Origin: SAR86 cluster bacterium
GTDB lineage: Bacteria > Pseudomonadota > Gammaproteobacteria > Magnimaribacterales > Magnimaribacteraceae
Length of the DNA: 64,000 bases
Assembly (NCBI GenBank): GCA_029268615.1
Contig: JAQWNM010000010.1
Coordinates: 1-64,000 of the forward strand
Direction of reading: 5' to 3'
Each line of letters opens with the position of its first letter. The first letter of the stretch is position 1. Below, piece after piece: positions 48,825 through 57,319 of this stretch. The notes under the pieces are model-generated. The model was not told the origin of the DNA. It saw only the letters and a program-made list of their open reading frames with translations, and searched no databases. A program made the position numbers and the translations under genes.

Positions 48825-49904
48825 TTAAGCAGACTTATCAAGTGGTTTTTCTAATTCGGCCCACTCTATCTCTCCATCATTCTTTTCGTGCTCAAACTCT
48901 AAGACACCTAATTTGTCATAAAGAGGTCTTACGTTGTCAGTTAATAGACCAATTCTAGATAAATTCGGAATAACTCTTGAAAAAAGTAACTGCTGAAAAT
49001 GAGCTCCAAAGCCGTTATTGTTAGAAAAATCTCTTGCTTCATCTTCATCCCATCCATAATATCTGAATACATCAGTAGGAAATAATCTCTCTTTACTTAT
49101 AACGCAAGCTTCGTAAGCAAACATGGCTCTCTCTTCCTTTTCTTTCATTGTTAGCGTCTTTAAAAATTCTTCTAAATAATTTACTCCAAAGGTTACATGA
49201 CGCGCTTCATCTCTTATTACAAAATATAAAATATCTTGTAGCACTGGATCAGGGGTTACTTGTCTAGCAGTATTAAAAGCCGCTAAGGCAAGACCTTCTA
49301 TAATAATCTGCATTCCAATTAGTTTGAGATCCCATCTCTCATCTTTCAGGATCTTATCTAATAAACTTTTAAGGCCAAGGCCAACAGGATACATAATCTT
49401 TGATCTTTGAGTTATATATCTATTAAAAACTTCTACATGTCTTGCTTCATCAAAAGTTTGAGATGCTGCATAAAGTTTAGCTTGATAAGTTGGTGCACAA
49501 GAAACAAGCTGAGATGCTACTAAGAGAGCACCTTGCTCACCATGAAGAAACTGACTAAATTGACTTGCCCCTCTATGTCTTAAGAATTCTAACTTTTCTT
49601 CTTTTCTTAAAGATGCATAAGGTGGATAGTTATCCCAGAAAATCTCTGGAACATCTTTCATTTCCTGGAAAGGTCTGTCCCAATCAATATCTATACTTGT
49701 ATTCCAATTTAATTTCTTACCTAGTTCATAGAGTTTAGAAATCCTATCATCTTGCATTCTATAATCCCAATTATAAGAACCCATCAATGGAGTTTTAAAT
49801 ATTTCTGCAATATCAACTATATCGTCTTCCGTTAAAGACTTTTCTTGTTCATCTTTGAAATCTTTGACCTTTCTAGAACTTTCTTTTACGTAGTTTATTT
49901 TCAT
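48825..49904 (-). CDS. Ferritin-like diiron protein of unknown substrate
   Basis: 359 aa. Ribonucleotide-reductase/ferritin-like four-helix core with a full diiron ligand set: E123 (HGEQGALL), E153-x2-H156 (FDEARHVEVF), E203 (IIEGLALAAF) and E233-x2-H236 (IRDEARHVTFG). No radical-tyrosine context like class I RNR R2 was recognised. The repeated DEARHV motif suggests an oxygenase/oxidase. N-terminal ~110 residues are an extra domain without recognised motifs. It lies 13 bp after dnaB and 92 bp before pyrG. Substrate unknown. Confidence 0.8.
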   Translation of the reverse strand: MKINYVKESSRKVKDFKDEQEKSLTEDDIVDIAEIFKTPLMGSYNWDYRMQDDRISKLYELGKKLNWNTSIDIDWDRPFQEMKDVPEIFWDNYPPYASLRKEEKLEFLRHRGASQFSQFLHGEQGALLVASQLVSCAPTYQAKLYAASQTFDEARHVEVFNRYITQRSKIMYPVGLGLKSLLDKILKDERWDLKLIGMQIIIEGLALAAFNTARQVTPDPVLQDILYFVIRDEARHVTFGVNYLEEFLKTLTMKEKEERAMFAYEACVISKERLFPTDVFRYYGWDEDEARDFSNNNGFGAHFQQLLFSRVIPNLSRIGLLTDNVRPLYDKLGVLEFEHEKNDGEIEWAELEKPLDKSA

Positions 49905-49917
49905 TAATCTAATTTCC

Positions 49918-51300
49918 TTATTCAGAATCTAAATTATTTATAGGAGGAGACTGATCCCTAGAAAGATTCTCAAATCTTGCCGTTTCATTCCTAAATGCTA
50001 AATAAGTAGCTTTTGTTGGTCCATTCCTTTGCTTTGCTATATTTACCTCTGCTTTTCCTTTACTATCAAGATCAGTCTTATCATAATATTCGTGTCTATA
50101 AAGCATTGCTATTACATCAGCATCTTGCTCTATAGCACCTGAATCTCTTAGATCAGCTAAAATTGGTCTTTTATTAGGTCTCTGCTCTACAGCACGGTTA
50201 AGTTGTGATAAAGCTATTACAGGAACATCTAATTCTTTCGCTAAGGCTTTAAGTGATCTAGAAATTTCACTTATTTCGGCTACTCTATTGTCTCTACTAC
50301 CAGCCACTTGCATTAATTGAAGATAATCTACAACAATTAAACATAAATCTTTTGATTCTCTTTTTACTCTTCTAGCTCTAGCTCTTAATTCGGATGGTGT
50401 TAAAGCAGCAGTATCATCTAATAATATTTTCTTTTGACTTAGAATAGATAGAGCTTTATCTATCCCCTGCCAATCTTCATCTTTTAGCTTTCCTCTCATT
50501 AAATTTTGTAAATCAATCTTAGATATACTGGAAATTAACCTCCTAACTACTTGCTCTGAAGACATTTCCATACTGAAGAGTAAAACAGTTTGATCTGTGC
50601 TTCTAGCTACATTTTCAGCTATATTAAAGGCAAAAGCTGTTTTCCCCATTGAAGGTCTCCCAGCTATTACTATTAAATCTTGTTTTTGAAATCCAAGAGT
50701 TAGCTCATCTATTTCTGTAAAGCCACTGCTAATACCTACTAAAGAGCTTCCACTCTCCTGCGCCTTTTGAATAGAAGAATATACAGGACCTAATAAATCT
50801 GAAACTACTTTCGGTCCATCACTTCTATTAACATCATCTCTGAGTCCTAATATCTTCTCTTCAGCTTCATCTATTACAAAATCACTACTAGAAGCATCTG
50901 AAACCTTAGCTACATCAGAAATTTCATCTGCTATCGAAATTAATCGCCTTAAATTTGCTCTTTGTTTGATGATTTGAGCATAGCTTTCTATATTTGCAAC
51001 ACTTGGTGTTTCTTTAGCTAACTGAGTAAGATAATTTTTTCCCCCTACATTTATTAACTGACTTAGATGCCCACTTGCTTCTATCATCTCTTGAACAGTT
51101 ATTACGTCAACTGGTTTTCCTGTATCTTGAAGATCTTTTATAGTTCTGTATATTAATTGATGCTCAGGATTATAAAAATCTCCTTCTATAACTAACCCTG
51201 CTATCACATCCCAAGCTTCATTTTTTAGCATTATACCGCCGAGGACCGCTCTTTCTGCTTCAAGAGAAAAGGGTAACTCAGTATTTCTAGAAGATTGCAT
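49918..51300 (-). CDS. dnaB: Replicative DNA helicase DnaB
   Basis: 460 aa. N-terminal primase-interaction domain (PFSLEAERAVLGGIML), then a RecA-type hexameric helicase core with Walker A AGRPSMGKTAFAFN, Walker B LIVVDYLQLM, the ALSQLNRAVEQRPNKRP loop and DLRDSGAIEQDADV. Follows rplI, the common gammaproteobacterial order, after an 82-bp gap that contains a weak hairpin. Confidence 0.97.
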   Translation of the reverse strand: MQSSRNTELPFSLEAERAVLGGIMLKNEAWDVIAGLVIEGDFYNPEHQLIYRTIKDLQDTGKPVDVITVQEMIEASGHLSQLINVGGKNYLTQLAKETPSVANIESYAQIIKQRANLRRLISIADEISDVAKVSDASSSDFVIDEAEEKILGLRDDVNRSDGPKVVSDLLGPVYSSIQKAQESGSSLVGISSGFTEIDELTLGFQKQDLIVIAGRPSMGKTAFAFNIAENVARSTDQTVLLFSMEMSSEQVVRRLISSISKIDLQNLMRGKLKDEDWQGIDKALSILSQKKILLDDTAALTPSELRARARRVKRESKDLCLIVVDYLQLMQVAGSRDNRVAEISEISRSLKALAKELDVPVIALSQLNRAVEQRPNKRPILADLRDSGAIEQDADVIAMLYRHEYYDKTDLDSKGKAEVNIAKQRNGPTKATYLAFRNETARFENLSRDQSPPINNLDSE

Positions 51301-51382
51301 TATATTTTTTAAAACTTATGAAAATAAATAGGATATTATTCCTCAAAGTATGAGGATATCATAAACTAATTAATGCGGAATA

Positions 51383-51832
51383 TTATTCTTCTGGTTTTAT
51401 TATGATAGTTATTTTTTGAACTACTTTTGGATGCAGTTCTATGTCTACTTCATAAGAACCTAGTTCTTTAAATGTTCCTAAAGGAAGCCTGATAGACTGA
51501 ATATCAACATCAAAATCAGATTTCTTTAACCCTTCTGATATTTCTCTAGTTCCAATAGAGCCATATAGACTTTGCTCTTCAGATACGGGAACGAATAATT
51601 CTAATTCATAATCCTTTAATTTTTCAGCTATATTGTTTGCTTCCTTAATTTTACCTAATTCAGATTTTTCTATTAATTCTCTTTTTGCCTCAAACTCTTC
51701 TTTAGCTTCGTCACTTGCTAAGATTGCCTTACCATTTGGAATTAAAAAGTTTCGTGCATAACCTTTTTTTACTGTTACTAAATCTCCAGGATCTCCTAGA
51801 TTTAGGACTGTTTCTAATAAAATTAGGTCCAT
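51383..51832 (-). CDS. rplI: 50S ribosomal protein L9
   Basis: 149 aa, same size as E. coli L9. N-terminal rRNA-binding domain (GDPGDLVTVKKGYARNFLIP, NGKAILAS), long connecting helix, and C-terminal domain with YGSIGTREIS. Two bp after rpsR in the rpsF operon. Confidence 0.97.
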   Translation of the reverse strand: MDLILLETVLNLGDPGDLVTVKKGYARNFLIPNGKAILASDEAKEEFEAKRELIEKSELGKIKEANNIAEKLKDYELELFVPVSEEQSLYGSIGTREISEGLKKSDFDVDIQSIRLPLGTFKELGSYEVDIELHPKVVQKITIIIKPEE

Positions 51833-51834
51833 TT

Positions 51835-52092
51835 TTATTTAAAGTGAGAGTCTGTATAAGGAAGTAAAGAAAGATGCCTAGCTCTTTTGACTGCTATTGA
51901 TAATTGTCTCTGAAATTTTGCCTTTGTTCCTGTAATTCTTGCAGGCATAATTTTACCTGTTTCAGTTATAAATTCTTGTAAAAGGTGGACATCTTTATAA
52001 TCTATTTCAGTAATTCCCATCCTTGTAAATTTACAAAAGGTATTTCTGACCTCCTGAGGCCTTCTTTTTTTAATTATTTTCTTTTTAGCCAT
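51835..52092 (-). CDS. rpsR: 30S ribosomal protein S18
   Basis: 85 aa. Basic N-terminus ([11 protein letters not shown]), [20 protein letters not shown] and [20 protein letters not shown], the S18 signature. Single Cys at 20. Partner of S6 in the 30S platform; lies 12 bp after rpsF. Confidence 0.97.
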   Translation of the reverse strand: MAKKKIIKKRRPQEVRNTFCKFTRMGITEIDYKDVHLLQEFITETGKIMPARITGTKAKFQRQLSIAVKRARHLSLLPYTDSHFK

Positions 52093-52104
52093 TCTATACT
52101 CCTT

Positions 52105-52674
52105 TTAAGAGTTCTTTTCTCCGGAATCTTCTGTTTTTTTATCATCTAATTCTGTTCTAACTTCTTTAATTTCTTCCTTTTCAGAATCCTCTGTTTTCTT
52201 ATCTTCAACATTTTCCTCTGATGACTTAGAATCTCCAATATCTTTATCTATGACCGTCTCTTTCTTTATTAAGGAAGCCTTATCTTTGGGCACATTTGAA
52301 ACTGATTTCTCTCTTTCATATGATTCTTTTTCTTTTTCTTTTTCTGAATCAATCTTTGTTACTTTCAATAAAGCTGATTGTCCTGATTCTGGACTACCTT
52401 TTATAAGGATAAGATCTCTAATTATAGAATCATCAAACTTAAAAGAAGATTTAATTTCATCTATTGTAACTTGGTCACATTCTACATTCATCAGAACATA
52501 GCCACCCTTATATTGATCCTGTATTGGATATGCAAGTTTTCGTAATCCAATATCTTCTACTCTATGTATTAAACCTTTTGTAGCTTTTACTTGATTTGAA
52601 AACTTTTCAATAAAAGAAGAGGCTTGATCTGCTTGATCTGGATGGATGATAAAAATAATTTCGTAATTTCTCAT
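52105..52674 (-). CDS. rpsF: 30S ribosomal protein S6 with long charged C-terminal tail
   Basis: 189 aa; the S6 fold ends near residue 93 (MRNYEIIFIIHPDQ, RKLAYPIQDQYKGGYVLMN, DDSIIRDLILIK). Residues 94-189 form a low-complexity Lys/Glu/Asp/Ser tail, longer than in E. coli S6 (131-135 aa in total). KKTEDS occurs twice, at 159-164 and 179-184. E. coli S6 has an acidic C-terminus that RimK extends with glutamates, so a genetically encoded acidic tail may play a similar part. First gene of the rpsF-rpsR-rplI operon. Confidence 0.95.
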   Translation of the reverse strand: MRNYEIIFIIHPDQADQASSFIEKFSNQVKATKGLIHRVEDIGLRKLAYPIQDQYKGGYVLMNVECDQVTIDEIKSSFKFDDSIIRDLILIKGSPESGQSALLKVTKIDSEKEKEKESYEREKSVSNVPKDKASLIKKETVIDKDIGDSKSSEENVEDKKTEDSEKEEIKEVRTELDDKKTEDSGEKNS

Positions 52675-52693
52675 TTTGTCCTTATGGTTAGTA

Positions 52694-52715
52694 GCCTATA
52701 GACTGTGCAATAGGC
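52694..52715 (-). promoter_or_regulatory. Hairpin in the rpsF leader
   Basis: GCCTAT and ATAGGC arms (6 bp) around a 10-nt loop lie in the predicted 5' leader, 20 nt before the rpsF start. S6:S18 leaders in other bacteria are autoregulatory, but the known S6:S18-binding motif was not recognised here. Confidence 0.4.
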
Positions 52716-52730
52716 AAGGAATAGCGAGGC

Positions 52731-52759
52731 ATTGTATGGGAGTTTTTTAATTAAATCAA
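52731..52759 (-). promoter_or_regulatory. Promoter of the rpsF-rpsR-rplI operon
   Basis: On the minus strand TTGATT (52754-52759) and TACAAT (52731-52736) are 17 bp apart, a good sigma-70 arrangement. It lies directly after the ddl stop, so the ribosomal operon starts independently of the upstream murein cluster, with a leader of about 50 nt. Confidence 0.7.
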
Positions 52760-52764
52760 TAAAT

Positions 52765-53718
52765 TCAACTTTCACTTGATCTAATAATTTCGATAATTAA
52801 ATCATCGAAATTTAAGCCAGAAGACAAAGCTGCTTTGGGAACTAAACTTGTTGGAGTAAGACCAGGGACTGTATTTACCTCTAAAAGTTGAAAATTACCA
52901 TCTAAATCCTGTATAAAGTCTACCCTTCCCCATCCTGAACATCCTAGAGACTGAAAAGCTTTTAAAGATAAATCTTGGATTTCTTTTATCTTTTTAGTTG
53001 ATAATTGAGAAGGCTTATAAATAGTTTTATTACTTATATATTTAGACTGATAATCATAAAACTTATTACTAGGAATAATTGTAAATGGTGTCAGCGCCTT
53101 ATTCCCTAAAATTCCAACTGTCATTTCTATACCTTCAATAAAAGCCTCAACCAAGATATCTTTATCAAATTCAGAAGCTAATTCTAAAGATTCCTCTAAT
53201 GTTCCTTCGTTAGGATGAACAATTGATATTCCAAAACTAGAACCTTCTCTAGCTGGCTTTACAACAAAAGATTTATTCAAAGAAGTTATTTCTTCAGAAC
53301 CTGAAATAAATTGGTTTAATTCCATATTTGGCAACTTAATATCTTTAATCTCTACAAAGTCAGCGGTAGGTAGCTCTAAATCTCTCCAGATCTTCTTTGT
53401 TTCTATCTTATTCAAAGAGATTCTACTTGAAACAGAATCACTGCCAGTATAATTAATTTTAGATTTTTCTAAAATTGATTGAATAAATCCATCTTCTCCA
53501 CCAATTCCATGTAATGCATTGAAAACTAGATTAAAATTATTAAAATTATTTTGGCTATCTTCTACCGACTTAAGATCTATACGACTAGCTTTCAAGCCCA
53601 TCCTAGACAAAGATTCTAAGACTAAATTACCAGAATTTAATGATATTTCTCTTTCAGAAGACCATCCGCCCATAAAGACTGCGATGTTCTTTTGTCTTAG
53701 TGAAGCTAATTTATCCAT
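52765..53718 (-). CDS. ddl: D-alanine--D-alanine ligase
   Basis: 317 aa from ATG 53718 (or 324 aa from an in-frame GTG at 53739). ATP-grasp enzyme making D-Ala-D-Ala. Motifs: FMGGWSSEREISLNSG, NALHGIGGEDGFIQ, VKPAREGSSFGIS, VEAFIEGIEMTV, GWGRVDFIQD and LEVNTVPGLTPTSLVP. The ATG overlaps murC by 8 bp. In E. coli ftsQ-ftsA-ftsZ follow ddlB; here the rpsF operon follows instead. Confidence 0.96.
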   Translation of the reverse strand: MDKLASLRQKNIAVFMGGWSSEREISLNSGNLVLESLSRMGLKASRIDLKSVEDSQNNFNNFNLVFNALHGIGGEDGFIQSILEKSKINYTGSDSVSSRISLNKIETKKIWRDLELPTADFVEIKDIKLPNMELNQFISGSEEITSLNKSFVVKPAREGSSFGISIVHPNEGTLEESLELASEFDKDILVEAFIEGIEMTVGILGNKALTPFTIIPSNKFYDYQSKYISNKTIYKPSQLSTKKIKEIQDLSLKAFQSLGCSGWGRVDFIQDLDGNFQLLEVNTVPGLTPTSLVPKAALSSGLNFDDLIIEIIRSSES

Positions 53719-55105
53719 ATGTTTTTGATAGATTTTCACTTAAAAGACCAATATCTCCAGCGCCTTGAGTAATCAAAACTGAATCCTCTAAATTTATGTT
53801 TAGTAAAAAATCCATTGCACCAAATCCATCAGAAACAAAGTTAGTTTTATTTAAATTTAATTTATTTAGCCTTTTTGCCATAACCATACTATTAATTCCT
53901 TTTACTTCGGATTCTCCAGCCGAATATATATCCATCAAAATTAAATGATCTACCTTTGATAAAACATCTATAAATTCGTCCATCATATCTTTGGTTCTAG
54001 TATAACGATGTGGCTGAAAGATCATCACTACCTTTTTAGAAGGCCATTTAGATTTAACAGTCTTTAGAATCTCATTAATTTCTGTAGGGTGATGACCATA
54101 ATCATCAATAAGATCTAGAGAATATTTTTTAATCTTAAGTTCACCTTTAAGTTCCATTCGTCTTGCTACTCCTTGAAAATTCTCTAGAGCATTTTTTATA
54201 ATCTTATTATCTATACCTTCTTCAAAAGATATAACTGCAGAGGCTACTGCATTAAGAATATTATGCCTTCCAATTATGTTTAAGCCAGAAGAAAAAATGA
54301 TCTTTCCATCTCGAAATAAAGAAAAATAGGAAGGATGTATAGAATCATCAACTTCTTCTATGACATAGTCATTTTCTTCATTGAAGCCATAAGTGACAGT
54401 AGGTCTGCCAAAATCCTTCTTTAACCTTTTCACAGACGGATCATCCCCACAAGCAACTACCAAACCATCAAAAGGTAATTTCTTGATAAACTTAATGAAG
54501 GCTTGTTCTAAGTTTTTAATGTCACCCGCATAGTTTATAAGGTGATCGCCATCTATATTTGTAAGAATTATTGAGCTTGGTTGAAGTTCTAAAAAAGATT
54601 GATCACTTTCATCTGCTTCCACTATTAAATATTTACCTTGGCCCAATTTTGCATTGATATCGTAGATATTTAATTTTCCACCAATAATAAAAGTAGGGTC
54701 TAAATCAGCTTCTGTAAAAATTGCAGAGAGAATACTTGTGGAAGTAGTTTTTCCATGGGTACCTGCTACCGCTATTCCATATTTAAGATTCATCAAACCA
54801 GCCAACATTTCTGCTCTTTTCATTATTGGAATATTTCTTCTTAAACTTTCTTTGAGTTCTATATTTTCTGAACTTATTGCAGTAGAAATAACTACCAAAT
54901 CTACATTGACAATATTTTTACGAGAATGTCCAATAAAGACATCAATGCCCAAAGACTTCAACCTCTTAGTAGCCTCTGATTCAGTTTCATCAGACCCGGT
55001 AACCTTATAGCCTAGGTTGAATAATACTTCTGCGATACCACACATACCACTTCCGCCTATACCAATAAAATGAATAAGGTTTAATCTACTTTTTGAATAA
55101 TGCAT
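53711..55105 (-). CDS. murC: UDP-N-acetylmuramate--L-alanine ligase
   Basis: 464 aa. Adds the first peptide residue (L-Ala) to UDP-MurNAc. N-terminal IHFIGIGGSGMCGIAEVL, ATP loop VAGTHGKTTSTS, EADESDQSFL, IDDYGHHPTEI and FQPHRYTRT. Overlaps murG by 20 bp and ddl by 8 bp. Confidence 0.97.
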   Translation of the reverse strand: MHYSKSRLNLIHFIGIGGSGMCGIAEVLFNLGYKVTGSDETESEATKRLKSLGIDVFIGHSRKNIVNVDLVVISTAISSENIELKESLRRNIPIMKRAEMLAGLMNLKYGIAVAGTHGKTTSTSILSAIFTEADLDPTFIIGGKLNIYDINAKLGQGKYLIVEADESDQSFLELQPSSIILTNIDGDHLINYAGDIKNLEQAFIKFIKKLPFDGLVVACGDDPSVKRLKKDFGRPTVTYGFNEENDYVIEEVDDSIHPSYFSLFRDGKIIFSSGLNIIGRHNILNAVASAVISFEEGIDNKIIKNALENFQGVARRMELKGELKIKKYSLDLIDDYGHHPTEINEILKTVKSKWPSKKVVMIFQPHRYTRTKDMMDEFIDVLSKVDHLILMDIYSAGESEVKGINSMVMAKRLNKLNLNKTNFVSDGFGAMDFLLNINLEDSVLITQGAGDIGLLSENLSKTYG

Positions 55106-56150
55106 TTATTTCGTTGTAAATTTTCTTAGCCGACCCGGGCAAAAAAGCCAGTTTAGCTGACTTTCCTATTTCTTCTAGCAATACTTTATCATTTACCAGT
55201 TCTTCTATATTTACTTGAATTTTCTTCTCCAAATTTCTTTTCCATATCACTATTGCTCCTCCTAAATCTTTCATATATTTAGCATTTTTAAATTGATGGT
55301 CATCAATAGACCAAGGCAAAGGAAGAAGAATGGAAGGCTTTCCTAGATGGGCTATTTCTGTGATTGCCATAGCGCCTGATCTAGAAATAATAAGATCTGC
55401 ATCAACCATAGCTTGACAAATATTCTCAATAAAATCTTCCACATGAAAACTCATCCCTGCAGATCTGTATTGGGCCTCTAAAACTTCTTTACCTTGATTT
55501 CCAGATTGATGGTGAATAAAAAATAATTCTTTATATTTTAAATGGCTTAAAGCATTAAATGCTATTTCATTTAGATTATTAGATCCTTGACTACCTCCTA
55601 ATATTAAGATCCTAAATTTCTTTTCATCAAATATAGTAGGAGTATTATTTTTTGAATTAAAAATATTTCTTACAGGATTGCCAACATATTTTACCTTATC
55701 GGAGCTAGTAAAAGAGCCGTTAAAACCTTCAAAAACAATTTTAGAAAAAGGCTCTAATAACTTATTAGCAGAACCAGGAACAATATTTTGTTCATGAATA
55801 AAGAAAGGAACCCTTAGAACAAAGGCTGCAAAACAAGGACCTAAGCTAGAATAGTTTCCAGTAGAAAAAACAAAATCAGGTCTTATTTTATTTACTAAAT
55901 TTAAAGATTTAAAAAAAGAGATAATGAGATAAAGAATCGAATACAATTTTAAAAAAATATTTTTACCTCTAAAGCCAAATGAAGTATGGTGAAAAAAAGT
56001 AAACTCTTCTTTTAAAGCTAATTTTTCCTCTAAAGAGCCTCTAGATCCAATCCAAAAAATTCTTGCAGAGGTTTTAGAGAATTCTTGAGCGATACTTAAA
56101 GCAGGGTAAACGTGTCCGCCTGTTCCAGATGCCACTATCAAAACTTTCAT
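55086..56150 (-). CDS. murG: Lipid II synthase MurG (GlcNAc transferase)
   Basis: 354 aa. Peripheral membrane glycosyltransferase adding GlcNAc to lipid I. N-terminal ASGTGGHVYPALSIA, FIHEQNIVPGSANKLL, then ILGGSQGSNNLNEIA and SRSGAMAITEIAHLGKPSIL, the GT28 acceptor/donor loops. Start overlaps the ftsW stop by 4 bp (ATGA). Confidence 0.97.
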   Translation of the reverse strand: MKVLIVASGTGGHVYPALSIAQEFSKTSARIFWIGSRGSLEEKLALKEEFTFFHHTSFGFRGKNIFLKLYSILYLIISFFKSLNLVNKIRPDFVFSTGNYSSLGPCFAAFVLRVPFFIHEQNIVPGSANKLLEPFSKIVFEGFNGSFTSSDKVKYVGNPVRNIFNSKNNTPTIFDEKKFRILILGGSQGSNNLNEIAFNALSHLKYKELFFIHHQSGNQGKEVLEAQYRSAGMSFHVEDFIENICQAMVDADLIISRSGAMAITEIAHLGKPSILLPLPWSIDDHQFKNAKYMKDLGGAIVIWKRNLEKKIQVNIEELVNDKVLLEEIGKSAKLAFLPGSAKKIYNEINALFKK

Positions 56151-57313
56151 AGATAAGTTGCTTTCCTAATTATTTTTTGAGATGGCATAGATTCTTTGTT
56201 CTCATAATCTATTCTTAAAATTAAACCTAATAAAGCACACATCACGATAAGATTATTGCCTCCATAACTAATGAATGGAAGAGTTAATCCTTTCGTGGGA
56301 AGTAATCCAGATGCAACTCCAACATTTATAAAGGTATGTAATCCAATTAAAATTCCCACTCCGTAAGATATAAATGAAGAAAAAAATAATCCTTTCTGTT
56401 TAGAATCATTTGCTATTCTAAAACACCGAAAAACCAATATAAACAAAAGTAAAATTAAGAATAAAGCAAAAATTAATCCCATTTCTTCAACTATAATTGA
56501 AAAAATAAAATCAGTGTGAGCTTCTGGTAAATAACCCATTTTTATAACGCTTTCTCCTATTCCCTTACCAAACCAGTCTCCTCTGCCAATAGCCATTAAG
56601 GATTGAGTTAATTGGTAGCCTGTATCAAATTTATCATTCCAAGGATCCATAAAGCTAATTACTCTTTCCCATCTCCATGGCACAAAGATAATAAGAGAAA
56701 ATAAAGCTGTAAAGCCTAATGAAATAATTACCATAAATTGCATCAAAGGAACTCCTGCAACAAATAATATCCCTAGCACTGTCAAAAAAAGAACAGCTGA
56801 CGATCCTAAATCCGGTTGTAGTAGAATTAATAAAGTTACCAAAACTATTAAAAATGCTGGTTTCATAAATCCTAAAATCTTATTCCTTAATTCTGTTAAT
56901 CTTCTAGCGGAATATCCTGAAATATAAATGATAGAGATGAATTTCATAATCTCGGATGGTTGCAAACTAAAAGAACCAAACCTAATCCATCTACTAGCTC
57001 CATTAACCTCTGTGCCTATTGACGGAATAAGAACAAGAACTAAAAGGAAAATACCAGTTGCAAGAAAAACTCGATCTGTTTTTTCCCAAAATGAAATCTT
57101 TATAGATAAAATAATAAATAAGGCAACTAAGCCAATAATTAAATGAACTGATTGTTTTATTAAAAAGTCTAAAGAGCTACTACTAGATAAATCAGAATAA
57201 GTAATAGAAGATGATGCAATTGCTAAAAGGCCACAACTGGTTAGAGTGATAAAAAGAGAAATTATTACAAAATCTATTTTATCTAGATCTATGAAATGAA
57301 TTCTTTTCCGCAT
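56147..57313 (-). CDS. ftsW: Septal peptidoglycan polymerase FtsW
   Basis: 388 aa SEDS-family membrane protein with about ten helices. Motifs: NGASRWIRFGSFSLQPSEIMK with the SEDS WI..G.....QPSE signature, LLQPDLGSSAVLFLT (catalytic Asp of the family), YQLTQSLMAIGRGDWFGKGIG, LPEAHTDFIFSIIVEEMGL and the final LPTKGLTLPFISYGGNNL. Works with FtsI, encoded upstream in the same cluster. Confidence 0.97.
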   Translation of the reverse strand: MRKRIHFIDLDKIDFVIISLFITLTSCGLLAIASSSITYSDLSSSSSLDFLIKQSVHLIIGLVALFIILSIKISFWEKTDRVFLATGIFLLVLVLIPSIGTEVNGASRWIRFGSFSLQPSEIMKFISIIYISGYSARRLTELRNKILGFMKPAFLIVLVTLLILLQPDLGSSAVLFLTVLGILFVAGVPLMQFMVIISLGFTALFSLIIFVPWRWERVISFMDPWNDKFDTGYQLTQSLMAIGRGDWFGKGIGESVIKMGYLPEAHTDFIFSIIVEEMGLIFALFLILLLFILVFRCFRIANDSKQKGLFFSSFISYGVGILIGLHTFINVGVASGLLPTKGLTLPFISYGGNNLIVMCALLGLILRIDYENKESMPSQKIIRKATYL

Positions 57314-57319
57314 AAATTT

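Noticed and set aside
51301-51382. Terminator between rplI and dnaB
   Set aside because: The TCCTC/GAGGA hairpin is only 5 bp and has no T-run, so it is too weak to call.
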